The position numbers and the translations under genes were made by a program. 64,000 bases of DNA from assembly GCF_008329605.1 (NCBI RefSeq), contig NZ_NPKO01000002.1, positions 1-64,000 of the forward strand, given 5' to 3'. The stretch is from Mycolicibacterium sp. P9-64 (lineage in GTDB: Bacteria; Actinomycetota; Actinomycetes; Mycobacteriales; Mycobacteriaceae). The notes below the pieces were generated by a model. It was not told the origin of the DNA, made no database searches, and saw only the letters and a program-made list of their open reading frames with translations. Positions 54,465 through 63,393 of the stretch are shown in pieces (position 1 is the stretch's first letter; each line of letters opens with the position of its first letter).

Positions 54465-55394
54465 ATGCAGCGGACTGACGATGATTCCTGGGAGGTTACC
54501 GAGAGCGTAGGCGCGACCGCTCTGGGCGTGGCAGCGGCGCGTGCGGCCGAGACCGAGCGTGAAAACCCGCTCATTCGGGACCAGTTCGCGCGGATGTTCC
54601 TGGAGGCCGCGGGTGAGGGAATGTGGACGCTCTTCGGCGGTTCGGTGCCGGACGAACTGGCCGCCGCCGAGCCTGGGCTCGTTACGCGAATGCGCATGTT
54701 CGTCGATTTCATGGCAACGCGGACAGCCTTTTTCGACGAATTCTTCGTCGACGCCGCCAACGGGGGAGTTCGTCAGGTCGTGATCCTCGCGGCCGGATTG
54801 GATGCGCGTGCGTGGCGCCTTCCCTGGCCGGACGGCACTGTGCTTTACGAGCTGGACCAGCCGCGGGTGCTTGAGTTCAAGGAAGCGACGTTGCGAGAGC
54901 ACGAACCGAAGTGTCGCCGAGTGGGCATTCCGATCGACCTGCGCCAGGATTGGCCGAAGGCGCTCCGCGAGAGCGGATTTGCGCCGTCGGAGCCGACGGC
55001 GTGGTCGGTCGAGGGACTGCTGCGCTACCTACCAGCTGCGGCCCAGGACGCGTTGTTCGAGCGCATACACGCACTGAGTCCCGCAGGTAGCCGGCTCGCA
55101 GCCAACTCTCCGAGCGCGGAAGTCTTGGACCCGGAGCGGCTGGCCCGCGAGCGAGAACGGACGCAACGGATGCGAACGGCGGCCGCGGAGATGATGAAGA
55201 TGCAGATCGCGGACGTCGACGACCTGGTGTACAACGAGGAGCGCACCGACGTCGTCGAATGGCTCGCCGAGCACGGTTGGAATGCGTCGGCGGAGACGGC
55301 GGCCGAACAGATGGAACGCTTCGGCCGCGGCGTTGCCGCAGGCGCCGACGTCACGGCACCTCCGACCTTCTACGTATCGGCCCAACGGCTTTGA
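54465..55394 (+). CDS. SAM-dependent methyltransferase, mycobacterial TIGR00027 (LCM-like) family
   Basis: A 309-residue class I methyltransferase of the family expanded in mycobacteria. It begins with [25 protein letters not shown] and has [18 protein letters not shown] and [12 protein letters not shown] (the SAM site with the acidic residue), and GLLRYLP. The substrate is not known for most members. The TetR gene lies divergent at 54356. GGAGGCAAGGGAG lies upstream of the ATG. Confidence 0.93.
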   Translation: MQRTDDDSWEVTESVGATALGVAAARAAETERENPLIRDQFARMFLEAAGEGMWTLFGGSVPDELAAAEPGLVTRMRMFVDFMATRTAFFDEFFVDAANGGVRQVVILAAGLDARAWRLPWPDGTVLYELDQPRVLEFKEATLREHEPKCRRVGIPIDLRQDWPKALRESGFAPSEPTAWSVEGLLRYLPAAAQDALFERIHALSPAGSRLAANSPSAEVLDPERLARERERTQRMRTAAAEMMKMQIADVDDLVYNEERTDVVEWLAEHGWNASAETAAEQMERFGRGVAAGADVTAPPTFYVSAQRL

Positions 55395-55407
55395 CGCCCG
55401 GCGGTGG

Positions 55408-55815
55408 TCAGACGATCTTCTCCAGCAGGTTCTTGAGCTCGTTCTGCTGCTTGGCGGTGAGGCGCCCGAGGCGCTCGTCGAACGCCCTCGACAGCAGTGC
55501 TTGGCCGTTCTTGGCGGCTTGGCGCCCAGCCGGGGTGAGCAAGAGACGATGGCGCCGTAGGTCGGCTGAATCGATCTCGCGGCGGATGAAACCAGCTGTC
55601 TCAAGTCTTTTCAGATAGAGCGTCACCGTGGCCTTGGGCATGCTCAACGTGGACGCCAGTTCGGCGGGGTAAGGGCGTTCGTCGATCTCGGCGAGCAGGA
55701 ACAGTTCCTTGGAGTCGAGCCCCAACTCGTTGATGCCGGCTTCGGCCGACGAGATCACCGACAGCAACAAGCGGTAGTTCAGCGACCACATCTTGGCCGC
55801 ATTGCTCTCAGACAT
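55408..55815 (-). CDS. MarR-family transcriptional regulator
   Basis: A 135-residue MarR protein with a winged helix (LASTLSMPKATVTLYLKRLETAGFIRREIDSADLRRHRLLLT) and the usual helical dimer parts. It is divergent from the aldo-keto reductase at 55905, with a palindrome between them. It probably represses the reductase gene until a phenolic or redox-active ligand binds. Confidence 0.88.
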   Translation of the reverse strand: MSESNAAKMWSLNYRLLLSVISSAEAGINELGLDSKELFLLAEIDERPYPAELASTLSMPKATVTLYLKRLETAGFIRREIDSADLRRHRLLLTPAGRQAAKNGQALLSRAFDERLGRLTAKQQNELKNLLEKIV

Positions 55816-55832
55816 CGACCTTGCCCGCCATG

Positions 55833-55855
55833 TAGTTCATAGTTAAACTAGTTCA
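55833..55855. promoter_or_regulatory. MarR operator between the MarR and aldo-keto reductase genes
   Basis: TAGTTAAACTA (55840-55850) is a perfect palindrome with central A, and TAGTTCA is repeated at 55833-55839 and 55849-55855, giving two overlapping half-site pairs. Confidence 0.6.
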
Positions 55856-55904
55856 AAACCGTACTAACGCTCACCCTGAACAATTTATCAGAAAGGGGCT
55901 GCAC

Positions 55905-56984
55905 ATGCCCTTGGATCACTACGTGACACTCGGCCGATCAGGTCTGCGTGTCAGCCCGCTGTGCCTTGGCGCGATGACGTTCGGAGAAGACCTCGGCTGG
56001 GGTTCCAGCGTTGAGGAGTCCGAACAGATCATTGACCGCTACGTCGAACTCGGCGGAAACTTCATCGACACCGCCAACTTCTACACCGCGAGCCACTCGG
56101 AGAAGATCATCGGCGACCACGTCGGGCGCCATTCCGCCAGGCGGGATCGGCTGACGATCGCCACCAAGTTCAGCGGCAACCTCTACCCCGGTGATCCCAA
56201 CGGTGGCGGCTCGGGCCGCAAGGCGATCGTCAACGCGTGCGAGAACTCGTTGCGGCGCCTACAAACCGACTACATCGACCTGTACTGGCTGCACATGTGG
56301 GATGCGAACACCCCCATCGACGAGACGATGGCCGCGCTCGACGACCTCGTTCGGGCGGGCAAGGTGCGCTACCTCGGGGTGTCCGATACCCCGGCGTGGA
56401 AGATCGTCGAAGCCAACCTGATTGCCCGTTTCCGCGGCTGGTCGTCATTCATCGGGCTGCAGATCGAGTACTCGCTGCTTCAGCGCACCGTCGAGCAGGA
56501 ATTGGTGCCCATGGCAGGCGAATTCGGACTAGGGATCACGCCATGGTCACCGCTCGGTGGCGGTGCGCTGAGTGGCAAGTACACGCGGGCCAATGCCGGC
56601 CAGCAAGAGGCCGACCGCGGTGCGCTCCTTGAGTTGGACGACAAGACCTACGACGTCGTCGACGAACTCGAGATCATCGCCAAGGTGCACGACACCTCGG
56701 TCGCCAGCGTGGCGCTGGCGTGGGTGCACGCGAAACCCGGCGTCACGTCGATCATCATCGGCGCGCGCCGGATGTCGCAGTTCGAGGAGAACATCCGTGC
56801 CCTCGACGTCACCCTCACCGCTGAGGAACTGGCCAGGCTCGATGCGATCACCGCGCCGACCCTTGGCTTCCCCCAGAGCATGCTGCCGATGGCTGCGGCG
56901 CTCGTCAACGGTGGGACGACCATCAACGGCGTCTCCGCGCCGGTCTCGGAATTCGTTCTGCCGGAAGGTGCCAAGCCGTACTAG
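55905..56984 (+). CDS. Aldo-keto reductase
   Basis: A 359-residue aldo-keto reductase with opening RSGLRVSPLCLGAMTFGEDLGW, catalytic Asp/Tyr in FIDTANFYTASHSE, Lys in ATKFSG and His in YWLHMWD. The C-terminal IIIGARRMSQFEEN binds NADP(H). The C-terminus has an extension (INGVSAPVSEF). It reduces aldehydes or ketones. Its 3' end overlaps the convergent AhpD-like gene by 4 bases. MarR control is likely. Confidence 0.9.
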   Translation: MPLDHYVTLGRSGLRVSPLCLGAMTFGEDLGWGSSVEESEQIIDRYVELGGNFIDTANFYTASHSEKIIGDHVGRHSARRDRLTIATKFSGNLYPGDPNGGGSGRKAIVNACENSLRRLQTDYIDLYWLHMWDANTPIDETMAALDDLVRAGKVRYLGVSDTPAWKIVEANLIARFRGWSSFIGLQIEYSLLQRTVEQELVPMAGEFGLGITPWSPLGGGALSGKYTRANAGQQEADRGALLELDDKTYDVVDELEIIAKVHDTSVASVALAWVHAKPGVTSIIIGARRMSQFEENIRALDVTLTAEELARLDAITAPTLGFPQSMLPMAAALVNGGTTINGVSAPVSEFVLPEGAKPY

Positions 56985-57460
56985 TGTGACGCGAACTGGC
57001 CTGGCTGGTAGTCGCCTGCGGGCTGCGCAACGATGACGTTCAGGCGGTTGACGGTGCCCATGAACGCAATCAGGCACACCAGCGCAGCCAGTTGGTCCTC
57101 GTCGTAGTGCTTGACGGCGTTGGCCCACACGTCGTCGGGTACGCCGCCTGCCGCGTCGGCGATGCGGGTTCCCTGTTCCGTCAACTCGAGGGCGGCGCGC
57201 TCGGCTTCGGTGAACACCGTCGCCTCTCGCCAGACTGCGACCATGTGTAGGCGTGTCGCGGACTCGCCCGCAAGCGTCGCGTCCTTGGTGTGCATGTCGG
57301 TGCAGAAACCGCAGCCGTTGATCTGGCTGGCGCGCAGCGCGACCAGTTCTCGCGTCGTGCTTGGCAGCGGCGAGTCCCGCAGTGCCTTGCCAGCCGCGCT
57401 GATGTACTTCGTGATCTTGCTCGAGACCGGGTTGGTGTGGAGGTTCAGTCGAGCGTCCAT
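56981..57460 (-). CDS. Carboxymuconolactone decarboxylase/AhpD-family protein
   Basis: A 159-residue CMD-fold protein with the redox motif NGCGFCTDMHT (CxxC), so it is an AhpD-like peroxidase-type member rather than a true carboxymuconolactone decarboxylase. The ATG at 57460 follows GAGGAGTG; an upstream start is possible but lacks a site. Function is antioxidant or unknown. Confidence 0.88.
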   Translation of the reverse strand: MDARLNLHTNPVSSKITKYISAAGKALRDSPLPSTTRELVALRASQINGCGFCTDMHTKDATLAGESATRLHMVAVWREATVFTEAERAALELTEQGTRIADAAGGVPDDVWANAVKHYDEDQLAALVCLIAFMGTVNRLNVIVAQPAGDYQPGQFASH

Positions 57461-57541
57461 GGTGCACTCCTCGTCGTAAGTGATTGCACCTCTAAGACAC
57501 ATCCGCGGGGCCAGATGTGACACCCGCGAATGTGATCTAGG

Positions 57542-58336
57542 TCACCAAACGCGGACGTAGTCGACGAGCATGTCCGCCGGGTAGGTGCCCCCGCTGGGAT
57601 CGCCGCCGCCGGACCCCGCAACCGCGAGGTTCAAGATCGGGAAGAGCGTGTAACCCGGTGCGCTGAACGGCCAATCGGGCAGCGCGCTCGGCGAAACGTT
57701 CAAGTACGGTTGCGCGCCGTCGACGTAGTCCTTCCAGAAGCGGATGCCGTTCGCATCCCACTGGGTGCGCCAGGTATGCCACCCGCTGTCGACCGCGATG
57801 GTCTGGCTTTGGTGCTCGCCGCCGTTCAGCTTGGCGTGCACGGTGGTTCCCGGCGCCCAACTGCCGTTGCCGTACCACTCCATGATGTCGACTTCGCCGC
57901 CGTTGACGGGATCGTTGTTGGCCAGGTACCAGGCAGGCCAGGCGCCGGGAGTGAGGCAGTTCAGCTTGATTCGGGCTTCCCACGTGGTGCCGATGGGTCC
58001 CCGGTACTTACCGAAGAGCTTGCCGCTGTAGTAGGTCTTGCCGTCCTTGGCGGCGCGGATCACCAGATTGGACTTGCCGTCGAGGAACAGGTTCCGACGG
58101 TCGTCGCGGTACTGGCCGACGTTCTCGGGCAGCTCCCAGAACGTGGGGTCCTCCATCGACTCGCGCTCTGTCGCAGGCTCCCACTTGGAGTAGTCGGGCG
58201 CCGAGCCGGCGGGGCCGTCGAAGTTGTCCTCGAAGAGGTACTTGGGCGCCGCCTGGGCGGCAGGCATGGGCATCGCGGCCGCCAACGCAGCGACTCCGGC
58301 CAGGGACAGCGCGTGGCGACGATTGATATCGGGCAT
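57542..58336 (-). CDS. Secreted glycoside hydrolase family 16 protein
   Basis: A 264-residue exported protein. The N-terminus has a Tat-like signal (RRHALSLAGVAALAAAMPMPAAQA). The GH16 active site EVDIME is in NGGEVDIMEWYG (ExDxxE), with GTTWEARIKLNC and VDYVRVW as framing strands. GH16 enzymes cut beta-1,3/1,4-glucans or galactans. It is separate from other carbohydrate genes; a role in use of plant or fungal glucans is possible. Confidence 0.9.
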   Translation of the reverse strand: MPDINRRHALSLAGVAALAAAMPMPAAQAAPKYLFEDNFDGPAGSAPDYSKWEPATERESMEDPTFWELPENVGQYRDDRRNLFLDGKSNLVIRAAKDGKTYYSGKLFGKYRGPIGTTWEARIKLNCLTPGAWPAWYLANNDPVNGGEVDIMEWYGNGSWAPGTTVHAKLNGGEHQSQTIAVDSGWHTWRTQWDANGIRFWKDYVDGAQPYLNVSPSALPDWPFSAPGYTLFPILNLAVAGSGGGDPSGGTYPADMLVDYVRVW

Positions 58337-58382
58337 GCCACCAGGAAAGCCGGAATGGCTGCCAGGTGCAAACGGGCCGCCC

Positions 58383-59447
58383 TTACGAGGTGCGGCGCCG
58401 CCGCAGGAACGGATCGGTCAACGACGGCGGCAGATAGCCCTGATCGAACCGAGAGATCGTCGTTCCCGGCGGCACGATCTCGTCGATCTTGTCCAGGATC
58501 TCCGCGGACAGCGTGACGTCGGCCGCACCGATCTGGGACTTCAGATGATCGAGGGTCCGCGGACCGATGATCGGCGCGGTCACCCCGGGATGCTGCATCA
58601 CGAACGCGATGGCGAGGTGAATCAGCGACAGCCCGGCCTCGTCGGCAAGCTGGCCGAGCGCATCGGCGGCGTCGAGCTTGCGCTGGCTCTCGGGGGTGGA
58701 CATGTCATATCGCGTCGGCAGCCGCGAGCTACGGGTGGACTGCGGGGCCTCCTTGCCCTTGCGGTAACCGCCGCTGAGCCAGCCGCCGGCCAGCGGGCTC
58801 CACGGCAGCACGCCCATCCCGTACTCCTGAGCCACCGGAAGCACGTCGGCCTCGATGCCGCGGACGAGCAGCGAGTAGGCCGGTTGCTCCGTGACGAACC
58901 TGCCGAGGCCGCGCCGCTCGCTGACCCACTGGGCCTCGACGATCTGGTGGGCGGGGAACGTCGACGAGCCAAACGCGCGAATCTTGCCCTGCTGCCGTAG
59001 ATCGCTGAGTGCGCCGAGGGTCTCCTCGATGTCGGTTTCGGGGTCGGGCCGGTGAATCTGGTAGAGGTCGATCCAGTCGGTGTTCAGCCGACGCAGGCTG
59101 TTCTCCACCTCGGTGACGATCCAGCGCCGCGAGTTTCCGCGCTTGTTCGGGTCGCCTGCGGTGCCCGCAGGCGAATCGACCGGTATGCCCATCTGCATGT
59201 GGACCTTGGTGGCGAGCACGACGTCGTCACGTCTGCCGCCTGCGAGGGCCTTGCCGACGATGACCTCCGATTCGCCTTGCGAGTAGACGTCGGCGGTGTC
59301 GATGAAGTTGATGCCTGCGTCCAGCGCGGCGTGGATCGTGGCGATCGACGTGTCGTGGTCGGGTTCACCCCACGCACCGAACATCATGGCGCCAAGGCAC
59401 AACGGGCTGACTTGGATTCCGGTACGTCCGAGGCTGCGGTACTCCAT
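58383..59447 (-). CDS. Aldo-keto reductase
   Basis: A 354-residue aldo-keto reductase (YRSLGRTGIQVSPLCLGAMMFGAWGE opening; FIDTADVYSQGESE; ATKVHMQMG; YQIHRPD; PIIGPRTLDHLKSQ). It is of the general family, with no clear substrate. It is divergent from the MHS-family transporter gene at 59561. The start at 59447 gives the typical family N-terminus; an ATG at 59465 would add 6 residues. Confidence 0.88.
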   Translation of the reverse strand: MEYRSLGRTGIQVSPLCLGAMMFGAWGEPDHDTSIATIHAALDAGINFIDTADVYSQGESEVIVGKALAGGRRDDVVLATKVHMQMGIPVDSPAGTAGDPNKRGNSRRWIVTEVENSLRRLNTDWIDLYQIHRPDPETDIEETLGALSDLRQQGKIRAFGSSTFPAHQIVEAQWVSERRGLGRFVTEQPAYSLLVRGIEADVLPVAQEYGMGVLPWSPLAGGWLSGGYRKGKEAPQSTRSSRLPTRYDMSTPESQRKLDAADALGQLADEAGLSLIHLAIAFVMQHPGVTAPIIGPRTLDHLKSQIGAADVTLSAEILDKIDEIVPPGTTISRFDQGYLPPSLTDPFLRRRRTS

Positions 59448-59560
59448 CGTTGCGACTGTACGCATTGATCCTGAGGCCAAAAAGAGTCTGTGCGTACTCG
59501 ATTCGCTGCGCGTGGGCCAAGCCGCCACGAACCTGTGAACCGATCCGTTACCGTCCCTGA

Positions 59561-60916
59561 ATGAGCGATACGACGACCGGCCCGACACGCGCTGAAACGA
59601 GCACCAAGCGAGCCGTGCTCAACACCGTCAGGGGTTCCGCGGGAAACCTCGTCGAGTGGTACGACGTCTACGTCTACACCGTCTTCGCCATGTACTTCGA
59701 GGCGCAGTTCTTCGACCCGAGCGACAAGAACTCGACGGTCTACATCTACGGAATCTTCGCCGTCACCTTCCTGATGCGTCCGGTGGGTTCGTGGTTCTTC
59801 GGAAGGTTCGCCGACCGCCGCGGCCGCAAGACCTCACTGATGCTCAGCATCAGCATCATGTCGGGGTGTTCGTTCCTAGTGGCGGTCATGCCCACCCGCG
59901 AGGTCATCGGCTGGTGGGCGGCGGTGATCTTGATCTTCGCCCGGCTGGTGCAGGGTTTCGCCACCGGTGGTGAGTACGGCACGTCGGCGACCTACATGTC
60001 CGAGGCGGCCACCGCGAACCGGCGCGGTTTCCTGTCGTCGTTCCAGTACGTCACCCTCATCGGCGGGCATGTGCTCGCGCAGTTCACGCTGCTGATCGCG
60101 CTGCACTTCCTGGACACCGACGAGCTCAAGTCGTGGGGTTGGCGGATCGGCTTCTTCATCGGCGGCATCGCCGCGCTGGTGGTCCTCTGGATCCGCCGCT
60201 CGATGGACGAGTCACTCAGCGAGTCGCACCTGGAGTCCATCCGCGAGGGCAAGGACCGCGACGCGGGATCGTTGAAGACGTTGTTCACCGTGCACTGGCG
60301 GCCGCTGCTTCTGGTCTTCCTCATCACGGCAGGCGGCACGATCGCGTTCTACACCTACAGCGTCAATGCACCAGCAATCGTCAAGTCCGCCTTCGGAACC
60401 GACCGCGCGCTGACCGCGACGTGGGTCAACCTTCTCGGGCTGATCTTCCTGATGCTGTTGCAACCCGTCGGCGGCCTCATCAGCGATCGTGTCGGACGCA
60501 AACCACTGCTGATCTTCTTCGGCATTGGTGGTGTCCTCTACACCTACGTCCTGCTCACGTTCTTGCCGAAGACGACGTCAGCGGTGATGGCCTTCGTCAT
60601 CCTCGCCATCGGCTACGTCATCATCACCGGCTACACGTCGGTCAACGCCATCGTGAAGGCCGAGCTGTTCCCGGCCGAAATCCGGGCTCTCGGAGTCGGA
60701 TTGGGCTACGCCCTGGCGAACTCCGTGTTCGGTGGTACGGCGCCGATGCTCTACCAAGCGGCGAAGCCCGATCACATCACCTTGTTCATCGGCTACGTCA
60801 CCGTGGTGATCGCCGTGAGCCTGCTGGTGTACGTCTTCGGGCTGAAGAACAAGGGCGAGACGGTGCTCGACCGCGAACAGGGCAGCGCCTGGGCGGTGCC
60901 TGCGCCGTCCCGCTAG
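59561..60916 (+). CDS. MHS-family MFS transporter (KgtP/ShiA-like)
   Basis: A 451-residue 12-helix permease of the metabolite:H+ symporter family. Family marks: GSAGNLVEWYDVYVYTVFAMYF, the RPVGSWFFGRFADRRGRKTSL loop and ARLVQGFATGGEYGTSATYMSEAA. Members carry 2-oxoglutarate, shikimate, proline/betaine or citrate. It ends by overlapping the convergent luciferase-like gene by 4 bases. The substrate is probably an organic acid. Confidence 0.92.
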   Translation: MSDTTTGPTRAETSTKRAVLNTVRGSAGNLVEWYDVYVYTVFAMYFEAQFFDPSDKNSTVYIYGIFAVTFLMRPVGSWFFGRFADRRGRKTSLMLSISIMSGCSFLVAVMPTREVIGWWAAVILIFARLVQGFATGGEYGTSATYMSEAATANRRGFLSSFQYVTLIGGHVLAQFTLLIALHFLDTDELKSWGWRIGFFIGGIAALVVLWIRRSMDESLSESHLESIREGKDRDAGSLKTLFTVHWRPLLLVFLITAGGTIAFYTYSVNAPAIVKSAFGTDRALTATWVNLLGLIFLMLLQPVGGLISDRVGRKPLLIFFGIGGVLYTYVLLTFLPKTTSAVMAFVILAIGYVIITGYTSVNAIVKAELFPAEIRALGVGLGYALANSVFGGTAPMLYQAAKPDHITLFIGYVTVVIAVSLLVYVFGLKNKGETVLDREQGSAWAVPAPSR

Positions 60917-61743
60917 CCGCGGTACTGCTGCACCAGCGCGGCGTACTCGTCGAGCAGACGAAGGGATTCGTCGCGCGGCTCGGAGGGCAGCAGAAGCGCG
61001 ATCTGACCGAATCCCAGATCGTCGACGGCGCGCCAGTAGTCGAGGTCGGTAGGCGTGCCGAACTGGGCGGCTGGGACGTCATGGCCCAATCCGTCGCGCA
61101 TCTGGCCGATCCTCTTGCCCAGCACGTCCACCGGGAACGGGTTGGCGATCCAGCCCGCGTCGTGCCGGACCACCCGCTTGACGGTGGCATCGGAATTGCC
61201 ACCGATGTAGATGGGCGGGTGCGGCTTCTGAACTGGCTTGGGCCGCAGATACGTTGGATCGAAGTCGACGTAGGTGCCGTGGTACTCGGCGGGCTCCGTC
61301 GTCCACAGCGCCTTGATCGCCTCGATGCGCTCGTCCAACAGCGCACCGCGGGTCTTGGGATCGGTGCCGTGGTTGCGCAACTCCTCGATGTTCCAGCCAG
61401 CGCCCACGCCGAACACGAACCGGCCGCCGGAGATCAAGTCGATGCTTGCGGCCTCCTTCGCGGTGATGATCGGGTCACGCTGAATCAGGAGCGCGATGCC
61501 GGTGATCAGCTCGATTCTGGAGGTCACCGCCGCCGCCGCGGCGAGGGTGACGAACGGATCCAGCGTCTTGTAATAGATGTCCGGCAACTCGCCGCCCATC
61601 GGATACGCGCTCTCGCGGCTCGCCGGGATGTTCGTGTGCTCGGCGATCGCCAGCGAGTCGAAACCCCGCTCCTCGATCGCGCGGGCAAGCGACACCGAGT
61701 CAATACCGTCATCGGTGACAAACGTGGAGATTCCGATTTTCAT
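60913..61743 (-). CDS. LLM-class F420-dependent oxidoreductase (TIGR03619-type)
   Basis: A 276-residue luciferase-like monooxygenase-fold protein with the short mycobacterial form: LARAIEERGFDSLAIAEHTNIP, the RDPIITAKEAASIDLISGGRFVFGVGAGWN block of F420-dependent members, and PIYIGGNSDATVKRVVRH. It likely uses F420, which mycobacteria make. The substrate is unknown. ATG 61743 with no strong SD. Confidence 0.9.
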   Translation of the reverse strand: MKIGISTFVTDDGIDSVSLARAIEERGFDSLAIAEHTNIPASRESAYPMGGELPDIYYKTLDPFVTLAAAAAVTSRIELITGIALLIQRDPIITAKEAASIDLISGGRFVFGVGAGWNIEELRNHGTDPKTRGALLDERIEAIKALWTTEPAEYHGTYVDFDPTYLRPKPVQKPHPPIYIGGNSDATVKRVVRHDAGWIANPFPVDVLGKRIGQMRDGLGHDVPAAQFGTPTDLDYWRAVDDLGFGQIALLLPSEPRDESLRLLDEYAALVQQYRG

Positions 61744-61881
61744 TTGCCATCCCTATTGATCGACACGGTCGCCTCAACGGACGCCGCAGCCAGGGTATTC
61801 CTCGTGACGACGGCGCGGGCGGGCGGACGGTTGCACCGGTGTTCCGGCGAAGGAATCGGGCTCGAGTCCTACGATCGTGCG

Positions 61882-62478
61882 GTGACGACTCCGGAGCTCC
61901 TCCGAACTTCTCCGCTGGCCGAGGAGATCCTCGAGTCCCATCGGCACCGCGCGCACGGTGACGATGTCGGCTACGACGCCTACAAGGCACACGTGTACCG
62001 GGTCATCAACTTCGCCAGGGCGCTCACCCCAGACGCTCCCGACCGCGACGACAAGCTCGCGATCGCGGCGGCGTTTCATGACCTTGCCGCGTTCGACACG
62101 CTTGACTATCTCGTCCCGTCGATCGAGGCGCAGGACGCGTGGCTGCAGCAGACGGGTCGCCAAGGCTGGTCAGACGAGCTGGCGCTGATCGTCGCCGAAC
62201 ACCACCGGCTCTTCAGATACGGGGCGGGCCGCCCCTACGCACAGCTGGTGGAGGCGGTTCGCCGAGCCGACCTCATCGATGTCAGCCAGGGCCGGATCCG
62301 CTTCGGTCTCTCGCGTTCCTACGTCGAGGACGTGCGTGAGACGTTCGACGCCCGCGTCTTCTTCAAGCGGGTGATCCCCTCAGGGACGTTGCGCGCAATT
62401 CGCCAGCTGCAGCAGCCCGGCTTCCTGCGTCCAGGCAACGCGCTCGGCCGTTCGGGCCACCAGGGGATCGACCGCTGA
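61882..62478 (+). CDS. HD-domain phosphohydrolase-like protein
   Basis: A 198-residue HD-domain protein: AHVYRVINFA (His), AAAFHDLAAFDTLDYLVPS (the HD pair) and AEHHRLFRYG, with DLIDVSQGRIRFGL as the last metal part. It is similar to cyanamide hydratase/Ddi-type and phosphohydrolase families. GTG start at 61882. It is divergent from the LLM gene. The reaction is uncertain. Confidence 0.82.
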   Translation: MTTPELLRTSPLAEEILESHRHRAHGDDVGYDAYKAHVYRVINFARALTPDAPDRDDKLAIAAAFHDLAAFDTLDYLVPSIEAQDAWLQQTGRQGWSDELALIVAEHHRLFRYGAGRPYAQLVEAVRRADLIDVSQGRIRFGLSRSYVEDVRETFDARVFFKRVIPSGTLRAIRQLQQPGFLRPGNALGRSGHQGIDR

Positions 62479-62579
62479 GACGGCTTGTCTCGCTTGGCAG
62501 GATCACCAGGGCAGAAGGTCAAGACACGGAACCCTCGTTCGACGAAGTAGTCGAGGAAGTCGAGCGTATCCCCGCTCAT
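62319..62579 (-). other. Possible short coding remnant after the methyltransferase gene
   Basis: An ATG at 62579 overlaps the methyltransferase stop (ATGA) and starts MSGDTLDFLDYFVERGFRVLTF, which looks protein-like for about 30 residues, but it then runs antisense to the HD gene and becomes arginine-rich. It may be the start of a gene truncated at this site. Not recognised. Confidence 0.2.
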
Positions 62580-63391
62580 ACACGTGTCCAGGCACACGTC
62601 TGCGGTACAAACTCGATCTGACTGTTCATCTCGGATGCAGCGCGCTGCATGAGGTCACTCATTGTGTCGATCTGAGCCTGTATTTCGCCTTCCGTACCGT
62701 CGGAGAAGAATTGGGGACAGACTTCCCTGGCCAACTCTGTCATCCATCGCAGCAGCACTGTGGTGTCGCCGCGTTCGACGATCGTCTGGGAGAACAGCTT
62801 CGGTGGCGGCAGCCCGGCATCGGCGAATACCCGTACGAGTCGTCCGCCGACGTCGAAAGCCGTACCTGCCCGTAGGAGGGTGCTGATGACGGCGTCGTAG
62901 ATCTCGTGCAGTTGCGGTACCCGCGGATAGGATTGGATCCCGCGCGTGATGTCCATTTCGTGAAGCGCTATGACGCCGCCGGGGCGGACAAGCCGTCCAG
63001 TCGCGCGCAGGAATTCGCTTGGGTCCACCTGATGGATGAGAACGTGTCGGCATACTGCAGCATCGAACGTCGTCGTGGGGTCGTAGGCATCGAGCCCGCC
63101 CACCAAGAACTCGACATTGCTGCGGCCGAGGTGATCGCACCGCTGGCGGGCGGTATCGATTGCTACGGCACTGGGATCGATGCCGACGACGTGTCCGGTA
63201 GGGCCGACGAGATCGGCGATCAACATCGAGACATCTCCTGGGCCGCAGCCGATGTCGAGAACACGCATGCCGTTCTCGACACCGGCGCTGACCAGTAGTC
63301 GCTCTGTGATGGGCCTCAGCATTTCCGCTTGTCGCTGGAGACGTAGAACCTCGCGGTTGGAGTGACCCAGGGTGTAATTTCCGTCAGGCAC
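62576..63391 (-). CDS. Class I SAM-dependent methyltransferase
   Basis: A 271-residue methyltransferase with motif I VLDIGCGPGDVSMLIADLVG, motif II GIDPSAVAI, and later VCRHVLIHQVDPSEFLRATGRLVRPGG. It belongs to the UbiE/arsenite or small-molecule C/O-methyltransferase group; the substrate cannot be read. It is separated by 2 bases from the hydrolase gene upstream (same strand), so they form an operon. Confidence 0.88.
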   Translation of the reverse strand: MPDGNYTLGHSNREVLRLQRQAEMLRPITERLLVSAGVENGMRVLDIGCGPGDVSMLIADLVGPTGHVVGIDPSAVAIDTARQRCDHLGRSNVEFLVGGLDAYDPTTTFDAAVCRHVLIHQVDPSEFLRATGRLVRPGGVIALHEMDITRGIQSYPRVPQLHEIYDAVISTLLRAGTAFDVGGRLVRVFADAGLPPPKLFSQTIVERGDTTVLLRWMTELAREVCPQFFSDGTEGEIQAQIDTMSDLMQRAASEMNSQIEFVPQTCAWTRV

Positions 63392-63393
63392 TG

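Noticed and set aside
56981..57460. Carboxymuconolactone decarboxylase as a second pcaC
   Set aside because: It has the CxxC redox motif of AhpD-type proteins and is not with pca genes; PcaC is already fused in PcaL.
60133..61880. Long plus-strand open frame across the MHS transporter and LLM genes, in frame with the HD gene
   Set aside because: The upstream part is Arg/His-rich noise out of frame with the transporter; only the part from GTG 61882 is the HD gene.
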